From assembly GCF_003314975.1 (NCBI RefSeq), contig NZ_QNRF01000003.1, positions 434,001-498,000 on the forward strand: DNA of 64,000 bases. The letters run 5' to 3'. Every line of letters starts with the position of its first letter. Position 1 is the stretch's first letter. This DNA comes from Marinomonas aquiplantarum (GTDB taxonomy: Bacteria; Pseudomonadota; Gammaproteobacteria; Pseudomonadales; Marinomonadaceae). This document shows positions 38,157 to 47,244 of the stretch, in pieces. The notes below the pieces were generated by a model, which saw only the letters and a program-made list of their open reading frames with translations, ran no database searches and was not told the DNA's origin. The position numbers were made by a program, and so were the translations under genes.

Positions 38157-41074
38157 TACAACACCTCCTGACGAGCATTGTTTTCATCATAAAAAGGCAA
38201 TTTAACGACTTCAGCCATGACAATTTCCCCATTATCCACACGAATCGGAAATCTTGTACCAAGCTCCTGTTGATCCACCCCGACAAAAGCCATGCCGATG
38301 TTTGCCCCAACCGTACTGGAATACTCTGACGAGGTAATGTTGCCCGTAATGGCACAATCAACTTGACTGGCATTGGCCAATACCAAATGCCCTTCTTTTG
38401 GTCGAGTGACCTTCGCATCAAGTTTAAAACCAACCAGTTTTCGAGTCTGTTTTCGCGCCATAACAATGTCGACAGATCGACAGCCAATGAAGAAAGGCTT
38501 CTTACGATTAACCGCCCAATTTAAAGAAAGTTCACCGGGATGCGACATGCCATCTGTGTCTTGGCTGACAATGATATGGCCCTTTTCCAAACGCAGTAAT
38601 CGTTGAGTTTCGACACCAAAAGGTTGCATATTAAACTCGCTACCCGCGTCCATTAAACGATCCCAAATGCCTTCGCCTAACAAGCTCGGCATATGAATTT
38701 CGTAACCTAATTCACCAACAAATCCGACCCTCATCAAGCGCACCGGGACGCCATCGATAGTGCCCTCCCGATAAGCGAGATAAGGAAAGGCTTGGTTTGA
38801 AAAGTCCACATCAAAACACACCTTACTCAGCACTTTTCTAGCGAGTGGGCCAGCCACGTTAACCGCCGAAAAAGCCGATGTCACATTCGCAATGTCCACC
38901 TCTAAACGCCATTGCGCGTTCCATTTGGTCATTTCTCGATAAACCGCATCCACGCCACTGGTCGTGGCGGTAATGTAGAAATGGTTTTCCGCAATTCGGC
39001 ACGCCACACCATCGTCCACCACCACGCCTTGCTCATTGGTTAACACTGCGTAGCGTGTTTTACCAACCGGCTGCTTTAGAAAGCCAAAGGTATAAATGCG
39101 ATTCACAAATTCCGCTGCGTCTGGGCCTCGCACCTCAAGACCGCCCAAGGTACTCACATCGATCATGCCCACCGCATTGCGCACCATTTGAGCTTCTTTT
39201 TGAATCAACTCATCGCGATCAGCAGGGTCTCCATAATAGGCAGGACGACGCCAAATACCTGCTGGAATCATATGAGCGCCAAGCTCAAGATGACGCTGAT
39301 GCATTGGTGTGTATTTATGAGGGCTAAAAATACGCCCAGCAAGGTGCGCTAATTTCTCAGGGACAAAAGGCGGTCTGGCGGTTGTGACGCCGGTTTCCGT
39401 CACGGTTCTATTCGTCGCCTCAGCCACCAAACGAGCCGTTGGCAAGGCCGAATGGCGGCCTTGAGATGGTCCCATCCCGACTGTGGAAAATCGTTTCACG
39501 AGTTGCACATCGCGATAACCCAGACGGGTCGCATTGACGATGTCTTTGGCTTGTAGATCTTCATCAAAATCGACAAAGTCCTTGCCTTTGGGATGTTTGA
39601 AAATAGGCCAAGGAAAGTTCGTCTGCTGATCACAAGCAACGACCTCAGGTTCACTGCTCGTAAGACCTAATGAGATCACACTCTTGTATGCGGCTAACTG
39701 ACCGTCACGAATCACCGCATCCAGTTCATGCACACCATTGGCAGACCCAGCCACATGCAGGTTGTTCGGCAAACTGGTCAGTGAAAAACGCGCATTGTCA
39801 TCGTTATAGCTGAGTTTTGCCCCCGCCTGACAAAGCAATTGGTAAACCGGCATATAGCCTGCGGACATGCACAACATGTCGCAAGGAATCGTCACGCCAC
39901 CCGCCGAGACTTGTCCTTTGCCTGTGATGTTATGCACTTGCACGGCCGACAAACGTTTCTTATCCGAACTAGGCAAAGCTTCATACACAGTGGCATTTAA
40001 GCGAACCTTGATGCCTTGTTGCGCCACGGCGTGTTGCAACGTCTCATCAGCACCCTTGGCACGCATATCAACAATAAGAGGGACTTGTACGCCATTGCTG
40101 ACCAATTCAAGTGCACACAAATAGCCATCATCATTGCCGGTCAGAACCACGGCGGTGTTGGCTGGTCTGATCGCATATTGGGACATCAGTCGCATCGCTG
40201 CGCTCGACATCACCACCCCCGGCACATCGTTATTGCGAAACACAACGTGCTGCTCAAACGCCCCAGATGCCACAATACATTGTTTCGCTCGGGCTTTGTA
40301 CATGCGATTGCCTTGAATAATCGGCAAGTAGTTGTCGGTAAACCAACCGTTACAAGTTGCGTTATTTAATACCGTGATTTTTGGGTGATTTAACACACTT
40401 TTTTCGAGTTGATTTCTTAACGCGTTAGCACGCACACCTTCAACATCAAAGCGATGATAGGTCAGCGCGCCGCCTAACATAGGGTTTTCATCAACCAGTA
40501 ACACACTGGCACCCTCTTCTGCGGCTTTCAAGGCGGCCGCGAGACCAGCAGGGCCAGCGCCAATCACAGCCACATCATGAAACAGATAGGCTTTGTCGTG
40601 GTAAACCGGTTTGAAGCTCAGATCGGCAAAGCCTAAACCGGCTTTTTTACGTATGAAGGGTTCCCATTTATCCCAGATGCCCATTGGCTTATAAAATGCT
40701 CGGTAATAAAAACCCACTGGCATAAATCGACCCGCCAAGCTCAATTTCGCGTCTTTATCCTGTTCAAGAGAGCCATTGTAGTTTTGTCCCAACACTTCCA
40801 AATCTGCCGAAATACGCTGCTTATCAGCCAAGACATTTGGTTCACTGTTAAGCTGCACCAAGGTATTCGCATCTTGACCGGCCATGGTTAAAGGCCCACG
40901 TGGTCGATGATATTTAAAGGAGCGCGACATGAGCCACTGATCGTTTGCGATCAAAGCACTTGCAATGGTGTCACCCTCAAAACCTTGATAGTGTTGTCCT
41001 TCGAAGGTGAAATTAAGCGTTTTTTGTCGATTAACGAATAAGCCTAACGGGGCTGGTAGTCGGTTCATGCTCAT
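38156..41074 (-). CDS. mgdC: N-methylglutamate dehydrogenase / sarcosine oxidase alpha subunit
   Basis: Large subunit of 972 residues. An N-terminal ferredoxin-like domain (LNFTFEGQHYQGFEGDTIAS, SRSFKYHRPRGPLTM) is followed by an NAD-binding Rossmann domain ([19 protein letters not shown], about residue 170), a central linker and a C-terminal GcvT-like tetrahydrofolate domain (about 590-960, GMIDVSTLGGLEVRGPDAAE). After RPRG it reads MAGQDANTLVQL, unlike the AGxEEPNALV I expect for genuine SoxA. The complex oxidises an N-methyl amino acid and moves the methyl as methylene-tetrahydrofolate. It overlaps the delta gene by 4 nt. Confidence 0.8.
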   Translation of the reverse strand: MSMNRLPAPLGLFVNRQKTLNFTFEGQHYQGFEGDTIASALIANDQWLMSRSFKYHRPRGPLTMAGQDANTLVQLNSEPNVLADKQRISADLEVLGQNYNGSLEQDKDAKLSLAGRFMPVGFYYRAFYKPMGIWDKWEPFIRKKAGLGFADLSFKPVYHDKAYLFHDVAVIGAGPAGLAAALKAAEEGASVLLVDENPMLGGALTYHRFDVEGVRANALRNQLEKSVLNHPKITVLNNATCNGWFTDNYLPIIQGNRMYKARAKQCIVASGAFEQHVVFRNNDVPGVVMSSAAMRLMSQYAIRPANTAVVLTGNDDGYLCALELVSNGVQVPLIVDMRAKGADETLQHAVAQQGIKVRLNATVYEALPSSDKKRLSAVQVHNITGKGQVSAGGVTIPCDMLCMSAGYMPVYQLLCQAGAKLSYNDDNARFSLTSLPNNLHVAGSANGVHELDAVIRDGQLAAYKSVISLGLTSSEPEVVACDQQTNFPWPIFKHPKGKDFVDFDEDLQAKDIVNATRLGYRDVQLVKRFSTVGMGPSQGRHSALPTARLVAEATNRTVTETGVTTARPPFVPEKLAHLAGRIFSPHKYTPMHQRHLELGAHMIPAGIWRRPAYYGDPADRDELIQKEAQMVRNAVGMIDVSTLGGLEVRGPDAAEFVNRIYTFGFLKQPVGKTRYAVLTNEQGVVVDDGVACRIAENHFYITATTSGVDAVYREMTKWNAQWRLEVDIANVTSAFSAVNVAGPLARKVLSKVCFDVDFSNQAFPYLAYREGTIDGVPVRLMRVGFVGELGYEIHMPSLLGEGIWDRLMDAGSEFNMQPFGVETQRLLRLEKGHIIVSQDTDGMSHPGELSLNWAVNRKKPFFIGCRSVDIVMARKQTRKLVGFKLDAKVTRPKEGHLVLANASQVDCAITGNITSSEYSSTVGANIGMAFVGVDQQELGTRFPIRVDNGEIVMAEVVKLPFYDENNARQEVL

Positions 41075-41382
41075 GCCCTTTTCTCCTCAGTGACGGCGGC
41101 TGCGCTGTCAAACTCAACACGTTTAGTAAAGCGTTCAGATGGATCATAGGTGTTCAGAATCTCATCGCTGGCCGTATGACGTTCTGCAATAAACCAATAA
41201 CCAGAAGGGGAATGAAACCACCACTCCATCACGACTCGAATGGTATTTTCAGAATAAAACACATAGTCAGCCCACTCTTTGTCAGAGCAGGTCACATGAT
41301 CAGGCATCGACTTTACTTCGCCGCCATACACAAATTCACTGATATTTCTGAGCCCATTTAACGGGCAATTCATCATTTTCAT
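41071..41382 (-). CDS. mgdB: N-methylglutamate dehydrogenase / sarcosine oxidase delta subunit
   Basis: A 103-residue small delta subunit. Start ATG 41382 has an AGGAGA Shine-Dalgarno and gives the family N-terminus MKMMNCPLNGLRNISEF; the longer ORF from 41565 is a frame artefact over mgdA. In sarcosine oxidase delta, zinc is held by a CPxC motif and by a Cys-His pair (HxxGC). Here the first motif is CPLN (one Cys) and the later one is FHSPSGYW, so two expected zinc cysteines are missing. That fits the N-methylglutamate-type subunit and may mean no structural zinc. Overlaps mgdC at ATGA. Confidence 0.78.
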   Translation of the reverse strand: MKMMNCPLNGLRNISEFVYGGEVKSMPDHVTCSDKEWADYVFYSENTIRVVMEWWFHSPSGYWFIAERHTASDEILNTYDPSERFTKRVEFDSAAAVTEEKRA

Positions 41383-41392
41383 CTTGGGTCTC

Positions 41393-42640
41393 CTAATGGC
41401 TAGCGGCAGTAGCGCCCATTTCATTGACTTGACGAAACTTATCAAAACGATCCATAGCAAATGGCGCAATGAGCTCAGGAACCTTGCCGCCACTCGCCAC
41501 CAACTCCGCCATGGATTTGCCACAAATCGGGGTTGATTTGAATCCCCATGTGCCCCAACCCGCATCCAGGTAATAGTTCTCTACTGGGCTTAATCCCATG
41601 ATTGGACTGTAATCTGAGGTCATGTCTGTGATCCCTGCCCATTGACGCATCAGTTTCAAGTTCGCCATAAATGGGAACATTTCAACGGCGCTCGCTAGCA
41701 GGCTTTCTTTTAAATCCAGGGTTGAACGGGTGTTATAAAGTGGGTAAGGATCTGAACCACCACCAAACACCATTTCACCTCGGCCAGTTTGTTGCACATA
41801 ACAATGCAGTGCGGATGAACTGACCAATGGATCCAGAAACGGTTTTACTGGCTGGGTTACCATGGCTTGCAGAGGGTAAGTGGTAATCGGCATTTTGATG
41901 CCTGCCATGGCCGCAACAATTGAGCTATGACCTGCAACCGCTTGAACAATGCAGCCACAAGAAACCTCACCTCGATTCGTCTTTACGCCTTTCGCTTTGC
42001 CATTTTCAACAATCACATCCGTCACTTCGGTTAATTGATGCAGCTCAACGCCTCGCTGAGTGGCGCCTTTGGCATAACCCCAAGCAACGGCATCATGGCG
42101 AGCAGTAGCACCATCAATGTGCCACAAGCCAGCTAATATCGGCATGTCCGCTGGATTCATGTTGAGGGTCGGTACAAGCTCTTTTATTTGTTGAGGGTCA
42201 ATTAGCTCCGTTTTACCACCAAAATGCGTATTCACTTCGGTACGTTGACGGAAGGATCGAACCGTCGAATCTGTGTGCGCTAAGGTTAATTGTCCACGGG
42301 AGGAATACATGATGTTGAAGTCAAATTCATTGGACAGTCCTTGAAACATATCAACGGACTCTTTATAAAATTTAACCCCTTCCGAGGTCAGGTAATTAGA
42401 ACGTATCACCGCCGTATTCCGCGCCGTATTACCACCGCCTAGATAACCTTTTTCTAAAATAGCGATATTGCTAATGCCGTGGTACTTGGCAAGATAGTAA
42501 GCCGTGGCGACACCATGACCGCCACCACCAATAATGATCACGTCGTAGTGCTTTTTAAGTTCTGTCGGGGAAGGTAAATCCGCATCCTTTTCAAATGGGT
42601 AGTCGTTTTTTAAACCGTATTTCAATAGGGAAAAAGGCAT
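41393..42640 (-). CDS. mgdA: N-methylglutamate dehydrogenase / sarcosine oxidase beta subunit
   Basis: Catalytic FAD/FMN subunit of 415 residues. Dinucleotide-binding motif DVIIIGGGGHGVATAYYLAKY (about residue 33) is followed by GGGNTARNTAVIRSNYL, the region that carries the covalent flavin in SoxB. C-terminal block SPIMGLSPVENYYLDAGWGTWGFKSTPICG closes the amino-acid site. It is the first gene of the mgdABCD set and follows folD by 36 bp. Assignment to N-methylglutamate rather than sarcosine is from the surrounding pathway genes. Confidence 0.8.
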   Translation of the reverse strand: MPFSLLKYGLKNDYPFEKDADLPSPTELKKHYDVIIIGGGGHGVATAYYLAKYHGISNIAILEKGYLGGGNTARNTAVIRSNYLTSEGVKFYKESVDMFQGLSNEFDFNIMYSSRGQLTLAHTDSTVRSFRQRTEVNTHFGGKTELIDPQQIKELVPTLNMNPADMPILAGLWHIDGATARHDAVAWGYAKGATQRGVELHQLTEVTDVIVENGKAKGVKTNRGEVSCGCIVQAVAGHSSIVAAMAGIKMPITTYPLQAMVTQPVKPFLDPLVSSSALHCYVQQTGRGEMVFGGGSDPYPLYNTRSTLDLKESLLASAVEMFPFMANLKLMRQWAGITDMTSDYSPIMGLSPVENYYLDAGWGTWGFKSTPICGKSMAELVASGGKVPELIAPFAMDRFDKFRQVNEMGATAASH

Positions 42641-42676
42641 TTTTCAGCTCCTTAAAAAATCTGATTTGGCATTAAG

Positions 42677-43540
42677 CTAACAACCCAATTGATGTTGAGC
42701 GGCGGTTAACGTGTTCTGCATCAGGCAAGCAATGGTCATGGGGCCAACACCACCCGGAACGGGAGTGATTGCAGCCGTTTTTGACAATACGCCGTTAAAA
42801 TCCACATCCCCCACGAGCTTCCTTTTGCCATCCAATGAGATTTGATTAATACCAACATCAATGACGACAACCCCAGGTTTCAACCAGTGTTCTTTCACCA
42901 TCAGAGGTTGGCCCACAGCCGCCACGAGAATGTCTGCACTGCGGCATATTTCTTCAATGTTTTGTGTGCGAGAATGCACCAAGGTCACAGTACAATCCGC
43001 TTGAAGCAGCAAATTCGCAATGGGCTTTCCAACAATATTAGAACGACCAATCACCACCGCGTGCTTACCCGACAAGTCATCCATCTGCCGCTTCAGCATG
43101 ATAATGCAACCCAGTGGCGTACAGGGCACAAGAACTGGCTGTCCGGTGACCAACTTGCCGACGTTTTCCGGATGAAAACCATCAACGTCTTTTACAGGTG
43201 TGATGGCTTCAATCACTCGAGGTTCCGATAAGTGTGCCGGCAAAGGAAGTTGCACTAAGATGCCATGAACAGACTCATCTCGATTGAGCTGATCAATTAA
43301 TTCGTCTAACTCAGACTGAGTTGTGTTTTCTGGCAAGTAATGGGCGATAGATTGAAGACCTGACTGCTCAGTACGTTTGATTTTATTGCGCACGTATACA
43401 CCGCTCGCAGGGTCTTCACCCACTAATACAACCGCCAATGCGGGTGTCACCTTGTGTTTCAGCTTGAAAGCCGACACATCTTGCGCCACATGTTGAACTA
43501 TCTCATCAGCAAGCGTTTTACCATCAATCATGACCGTCAT
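42677..43540 (-). CDS. folD: Bifunctional methylene-THF dehydrogenase / methenyl-THF cyclohydrolase FolD
   Basis: Converts 5,10-methylene-tetrahydrofolate to 10-formyl-tetrahydrofolate, the next step after methyl oxidation by the Mgd complex. It has 287 residues. Substrate motif [19 protein letters not shown] (about residues 39-57, with the catalytic lysine), NADP Rossmann [13 protein letters not shown] (about 162) and the C-terminal [19 protein letters not shown]. It lies between purU and mgdA on the same strand, so this copy is probably a dedicated C1-pathway FolD. A second housekeeping copy may exist elsewhere. Confidence 0.95.
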   Translation of the reverse strand: MTVMIDGKTLADEIVQHVAQDVSAFKLKHKVTPALAVVLVGEDPASGVYVRNKIKRTEQSGLQSIAHYLPENTTQSELDELIDQLNRDESVHGILVQLPLPAHLSEPRVIEAITPVKDVDGFHPENVGKLVTGQPVLVPCTPLGCIIMLKRQMDDLSGKHAVVIGRSNIVGKPIANLLLQADCTVTLVHSRTQNIEEICRSADILVAAVGQPLMVKEHWLKPGVVVIDVGINQISLDGKRKLVGDVDFNGVLSKTAAITPVPGGVGPMTIACLMQNTLTAAQHQLGC

Positions 43541-43558
43541 GATGTTCTCCCTGTTGGC

Positions 43559-44413
43559 CTACTTAAACACAACCGTTTTATTGCCATACATGAACACACG
43601 GTGCTCAAGATGCATCCTCACCGCCGTCGCCAAGGCCACTGTCTCAGTGTCTCGACCAACGGCGACCAAACGCTCAGGCGAATAAGTGTGATCCACTGGC
43701 TGAACGGACTGTTTTATAATGGGCCCTTCATCCAGATCAGAGGTGACATAGTGCGCTGTCGCCCCAATGAGCTTAACACCGCGCTGATGCGCTTGATGAT
43801 AAGGCTTGGCACCTTTAAATCCGGGTAAAAAGGAATGATGAATATTAATCGCACGACCATGCAGTTTTTTACACATTGCATCCGATAAAATCTGCATGTA
43901 ACGAGCTAACACTACTAAATCCGTATGAGTTTCATTGATAATGTCCAGCAACGCGGCTTCTTGCTCAAGTTTGTTGTCTTTATTGACGGGCAGGTGCACA
44001 AAGCGAATGCCTTCACGCTCCACCATCGGCCTTAAGTCCCTATGATTTGACACCACAGCGGTAATCTCCATAGGTAGCTCGCCTTTGCGATGACGGTATA
44101 GAAGATCATCCAGACAGTGGTCAAACTTGCTCACCATCAGCAGCACTTTTACCGGTTCGCTTTTGTCAAAAATCTCCCAGTCCATATTGAATCGAGCCAC
44201 TTGTTCCTCAAAGCCATCTCGAATGGAAGTGATCGTCTGAGAGTGACCTTCTATGCGACATTCAGCTCGCATAAAAAAGCGGCGGTTTTCTTCGTCATCA
44301 AATTGGTGCATTTCAGAGATATAGCAATCATGCTCAGCAAGATAAGACGACACGGCCGCTACAATGCCGCTCATCGCATCGCAAGAAGCCTTTAAAACAA
44401 ACTCGTTAGACAT
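43559..44413 (-). CDS. purU: Formyltetrahydrofolate deformylase PurU
   Basis: Hydrolyses 10-formyl-THF to formate and THF, ending the methyl-oxidation branch and recycling folate. The protein has an N-terminal ACT domain (about 5-80) and a formyltransferase-fold domain with the catalytic triad blocks INIHHSFLPGFKGAKPYHQA (about residues 225-244) and ATAHYVTSDLDEGPII. ATG 44413 gives the natural start MSNEFVLKASC. It is first in purU-folD-mgdABCD, divergent from the iclR gene. A formate dehydrogenase would be needed to gain energy from formate; none is in the window. Confidence 0.93.
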   Translation of the reverse strand: MSNEFVLKASCDAMSGIVAAVSSYLAEHDCYISEMHQFDDEENRRFFMRAECRIEGHSQTITSIRDGFEEQVARFNMDWEIFDKSEPVKVLLMVSKFDHCLDDLLYRHRKGELPMEITAVVSNHRDLRPMVEREGIRFVHLPVNKDNKLEQEAALLDIINETHTDLVVLARYMQILSDAMCKKLHGRAINIHHSFLPGFKGAKPYHQAHQRGVKLIGATAHYVTSDLDEGPIIKQSVQPVDHTYSPERLVAVGRDTETVALATAVRMHLEHRVFMYGNKTVVFK

Positions 44414-44430
44414 ACCACCAAACCTCAAAT

Positions 44431-44592
44431 ATAAAAAAATTATTCATATATAAATTAAGAAAGTTGATTTTCATGCTTTAAAAATCAGTTACATTCAAAT
44501 ATATTAAATTCAATTATTTTTGAAAGTTAAAAACTAAAAAACCTTCAAATAAAACAAAATTAGTACATATATAAAAAAATTAATCATATATG
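44431..44592. promoter_or_regulatory. Two copies of an AT-rich direct repeat flanking the purU-iclR divergent promoter
   Basis: ATAAAAAAATTATTCATATAT (44431-44451) and ATAAAAAAATTAATCATATAT (44571-44591) are the same sequence with one mismatch, exactly 140 bp apart, one adjacent to each divergent start. They are strong candidates for IclR binding sites controlling both genes. Evidence is repeat position only. Confidence 0.6.
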
Positions 44593-44601
44593 GAATAAAT
44601 C

Positions 44602-45357
44602 ATGACAAAAACCACTGAATATCAGGTTCCGGCGTTATCTCGAGGACTGCAAATAATCGAGATGTTTGATAGCCAAAAAAGAGTCTTAAACACACAAGAT
44701 TTTGCTGACAATTTGGGGGTCAGTGCCTCTTCCACCTATCGTATTGTGCAAACCTTGCTGGATATGGGTTACCTAAAGAAAGTCACCAGAAATGCCTACG
44801 AGCTCGGCCCTCAAGTCGTTTCCCGTGGCTTTGCCTTTTTGGCTGGCAAAGATTTGGTCGACATTGCCGCACCTTATCTGAACGACCTAAGAGACAGAAC
44901 GTCGATTTCCTGTCATTTAGGCATACGCGACGGCTTAGAAACCGTTTATATTTATCGCTCTCAAGCCTCTCAACGCTTATCAGTGAATATTCCACTGGGC
45001 TCTCGCTTGCCTTGCCATACCAATGCGATGGGGCGCGTGTTACTTCAACAACTCAGTGACATTGAACTCAATGCCATGTATCAAACTCAACAGTTAGACT
45101 CTTACCCAGGCCCCTACCCGCAATCTTTTCCTGAGTTAAAAGCCCTGTTAAAAAAAGAATGGGAGCAAGGCTATTCAAGCAATCGATCGGATAATGCCAC
45201 GGCCATTGCTGTCCCCATCACCAACTATTTAGGCAAAACAATAGCGGCCATTAACATCTCGGGGGCCGACCAAGTCATGAATCACCAAACACAATTTGAA
45301 GCGGCGAAAGAGGAATTACTCAATACAGCAAGCGCCATTTCACAGCTCGTGCCTTAA
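44602..45357 (+). CDS. IclR-family transcriptional regulator
   Basis: A 251-residue regulator with an N-terminal winged HTH (about 8-70: SRGLQIIEMFD, NLGVSASSTYRIVQTLLDMGYLKK) and a C-terminal IclR effector domain with conserved CHLGIRDGLETVYIYR and LPCHTNAMGRVLL blocks. It is divergent from purU-folD-mgdABCD and probably controls that operon, with an effector such as N-methylglutamate or an N-methyl amine. The effector is inferred from neighbours. Confidence 0.92.
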   Translation: MTKTTEYQVPALSRGLQIIEMFDSQKRVLNTQDFADNLGVSASSTYRIVQTLLDMGYLKKVTRNAYELGPQVVSRGFAFLAGKDLVDIAAPYLNDLRDRTSISCHLGIRDGLETVYIYRSQASQRLSVNIPLGSRLPCHTNAMGRVLLQQLSDIELNAMYQTQQLDSYPGPYPQSFPELKALLKKEWEQGYSSNRSDNATAIAVPITNYLGKTIAAINISGADQVMNHQTQFEAAKEELLNTASAISQLVP

Positions 45358-45368
45358 CGCTGTCTCGG

Positions 45369-45405
45369 CCTAAATAATGTCCTAAAAAAGCCCTAAATAA
45401 TGTCC
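45369..45405 (+). repeat. 14-bp direct repeat after iclR
   Basis: CCTAAATAATGTCC occurs at 45369-45382 and 45392-45405, each followed by an A-rich run. It lies directly after the iclR stop and before the 45405-45447 hairpin. Function unknown. Confidence 0.6.
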
Positions 45406-45447
45406 AAAAAAATGGGCGTCTCTGACACTCAATTCAGCGACGCCCAT
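45405..45447 (-). terminator. Minus-strand hairpin with U-tract beyond the MITE
   Basis: ATGGGCGTC (45412-45420) and GACGCCCAT (45439-45447) form a 9-bp stem with an 18-nt loop; on the minus strand it is followed by seven T residues. It is a plausible distal terminator for amtB, and on the plus strand it can also slow transcription leaving iclR. Confidence 0.6.
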
Positions 45448-45507
45448 CTCATTCAGAAGTGATTAAAAGCGTTAAGCATCACCTTAACCAACATAGTGTG
45501 AAGCTAG

Positions 45508-45618
45508 GGAAGGTACGAATAACAGGCTTTTATCCACATGCTGATACCTATATGGAGGTAGGTTATTAGGGCAATGCTGGAGCAGTTGCCGAGGCAAGGG
45601 GACTTGTTCGCACCTTCC
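45508..45618. mobile_element. 111-bp IS5-family MITE with CTAG target duplication
   Basis: The left end reads GGAAGGTACGAATAA and the right end, read inward on the other strand, reads GGAAGGTGCGAACAA, 13 of 15 positions identical. Both resemble the IS5 terminal inverted repeat as I recall it. The element is flanked by the 4-bp direct repeat CTAG (45504-45507 and 45619-45622), the size and type of target duplication made by IS5. There is no transposase ORF inside, so it is a miniature non-autonomous derivative. Confidence 0.85.
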
Positions 45619-45656
45619 CTAGGAGAGTGAGAGTAGCGCCACTAAAATAGAAAATA

Positions 45657-45680
45657 AAAGGCCCCTTTCGGGGCCTTTTA
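45657..45680. terminator. Bidirectional terminator of amtB
   Basis: AAAAGGCCCC-tttc-GGGGCCTTTT, a perfect 10-bp palindrome 40 bp after the amtB stop. On the minus strand it ends in AT-rich TTTTATTTTC, giving a functional terminator. Confidence 0.9.
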
Positions 45681-45722
45681 GGTCACGCTAGTGGGGGGGC
45701 GCGACATACAGTAGTGTAAACA

Positions 45723-46982
45723 CTACTTATTGGCTTCTACACCAAACTCTGGGTAGGCATGCATACCGCATTCATGCATGTCCATCCCCTCTAATTCTTC
45801 CTCTTCACTCGCACGCAGTCCCATAATTTTCTTAATGATCCATAACGTAATCAGGCTCATTACAAACATCCAAATAAAGGTACAAATCATGCCGGTAAAT
45901 TGACCGAAAAAAGTCGCGTCGTCATTTGATATCAGAACGGCAAAAATGCCCCAAATACCAGCCGAACCGTGAACAGAAATCGCACCGACTGGATCATCAA
46001 TTTTCAATTTATCCATTGCCAGAACAGACAGCACAACAACAATGCCACCAATAGCACCAATCAATGACGACATAGCTGCTGATGGCGCAAGCGGTTCGGC
46101 TGTAATCGCTACCAAACCGGCTAAAGCACCATTAATTGTCATGGTTAAATCGGTTTTACCAAATAAGAAACGTGCAAAAAGGGCCGCTGTAATCATGCCT
46201 GTTGCGGCGGCGGCATTGGTATTAACAAAAATTTTGGCCACCGCATTGGCCTCTTCAACATTGGCTATTTTCAGCTCAGAACCGCCATTGAAACCAAACC
46301 AGCCCATCCAAAGAATAAACATACCTAATGTAGCAAGTGGCAAGTTAGCACCTGGAATGGCACGAATTTCTCCGTTCTTTCCATAACGACCTTTACGAGG
46401 ACCCACCATAATCACAGCCGCTAATGCCGCTGAAGCACCAGCCATATGCACAACAACCGATCCAGCAAAATCCTGAAAGCCCAATTGATCCAAAAAGCCA
46501 CCGCCCCATTTCCAATACCCTTCAACTGGATAAATAACGGCAACCATGACCACGGCAAACACTAGGAAAGGCCATAAACGCATTCTTTCTGCAACGGCAC
46601 CGGACACAATCGACATTGTTGCGGCAGCAAAGACGGCTTGAAAAATAAAGTCCGCCATAGACGAATAATAAGGGGCATCATCAGCACCCCCTATAACCGC
46701 ATCGACAGCATTATCTTCTCCCAAGAAAAATTGAATACCCGGAATATAAGCACTCATAGGATCAGCCGGATACATTATGTTGTAACCAACGCATAGATAA
46801 ACAAAACACGCTATCCCATAAAGCAATGCGTTTTTATTTAATATCTCCACTGTATTTTTGCCACGAACAAGCCCGGCTTCTAACATTGCAAAACCCGCGG
46901 CCATCCACATTACGAGCGCAGCACACATTAGGAAATAAAATGTATCTAACGCATAGCTAACTTCCATTACCATATTACCCAT
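45723..46982 (-). CDS. amtB: AmtB-type ammonium/methylammonium transporter
   Basis: Trimeric membrane channel for ammonium and methylammonium, 419 residues from ATG 46982. Eleven helices are expected; signatures include the N-terminal MCAALVMWMAAGFAMLEAGL, the first pore histidine region SVVVHMAGASAALAA (about residue 168) and the second pore histidine ISVHGSAGIWG (about 320). The ORF is open to 47162, but the start at MGNMVMEVSYALDTFYF fits the family and has GGAG upstream. It lies after mgsC on the same strand, so the natural substrate here is probably methylammonium. No glnK is adjacent, which is unusual for a nitrogen-scavenging amtB. Confidence 0.93.
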   Translation of the reverse strand: MGNMVMEVSYALDTFYFLMCAALVMWMAAGFAMLEAGLVRGKNTVEILNKNALLYGIACFVYLCVGYNIMYPADPMSAYIPGIQFFLGEDNAVDAVIGGADDAPYYSSMADFIFQAVFAAATMSIVSGAVAERMRLWPFLVFAVVMVAVIYPVEGYWKWGGGFLDQLGFQDFAGSVVVHMAGASAALAAVIMVGPRKGRYGKNGEIRAIPGANLPLATLGMFILWMGWFGFNGGSELKIANVEEANAVAKIFVNTNAAAATGMITAALFARFLFGKTDLTMTINGALAGLVAITAEPLAPSAAMSSLIGAIGGIVVVLSVLAMDKLKIDDPVGAISVHGSAGIWGIFAVLISNDDATFFGQFTGMICTFIWMFVMSLITLWIIKKIMGLRASEEEELEGMDMHECGMHAYPEFGVEANK

Positions 46983-47192
46983 AGATATAAGCTCCAAGTT
47001 GAGAAAGTAGAATTCACTAACAAGAAAAAGATTTCTTTCTGAGATAACTTCAAGATTTAGGCCAGCATTATTTAAGGCTCTGAAAAATAAAGAGTAATTT
47101 AATGATGTTTGATATATGAAATGAAAATTTATATGAGCAAATAAACAGCCGTAATAAGGCACAATAAAGAGTCAAAAAAATGCATTTTGCAC

Positions 47193-47220
47193 AAAAAAAA
47201 GCCACGTTAAAAACGTGGCC
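47193..47220 (-). terminator. Rho-independent terminator after mgsC
   Basis: GCCACGTT-aaa-AACGTGGC (47201-47219), followed on the minus strand by eight T residues. It ends the gmaS-mgsABC unit 25 bp beyond mgsC, so amtB probably has its own promoter in the 47000-47190 stretch or depends on readthrough. Confidence 0.9.
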
Positions 47221-47244
47221 CCAAATAGGTGTCATGCCATTAAT

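Noticed and set aside
37566-42640. Plain sarcosine oxidase soxBDAG label
   Set aside because: The subunits match the family, but the island also carries gmaS-mgsABC-amtB and the delta subunit and the post-RPRG region differ from true sarcosine oxidases. N-methylglutamate dehydrogenase is preferred, with moderate certainty.
45365-45410. CRISPR-like repeat after iclR
   Set aside because: Only two copies of a 14-bp unit with a 9-bp gap, no spacers of regular size and no cas genes.
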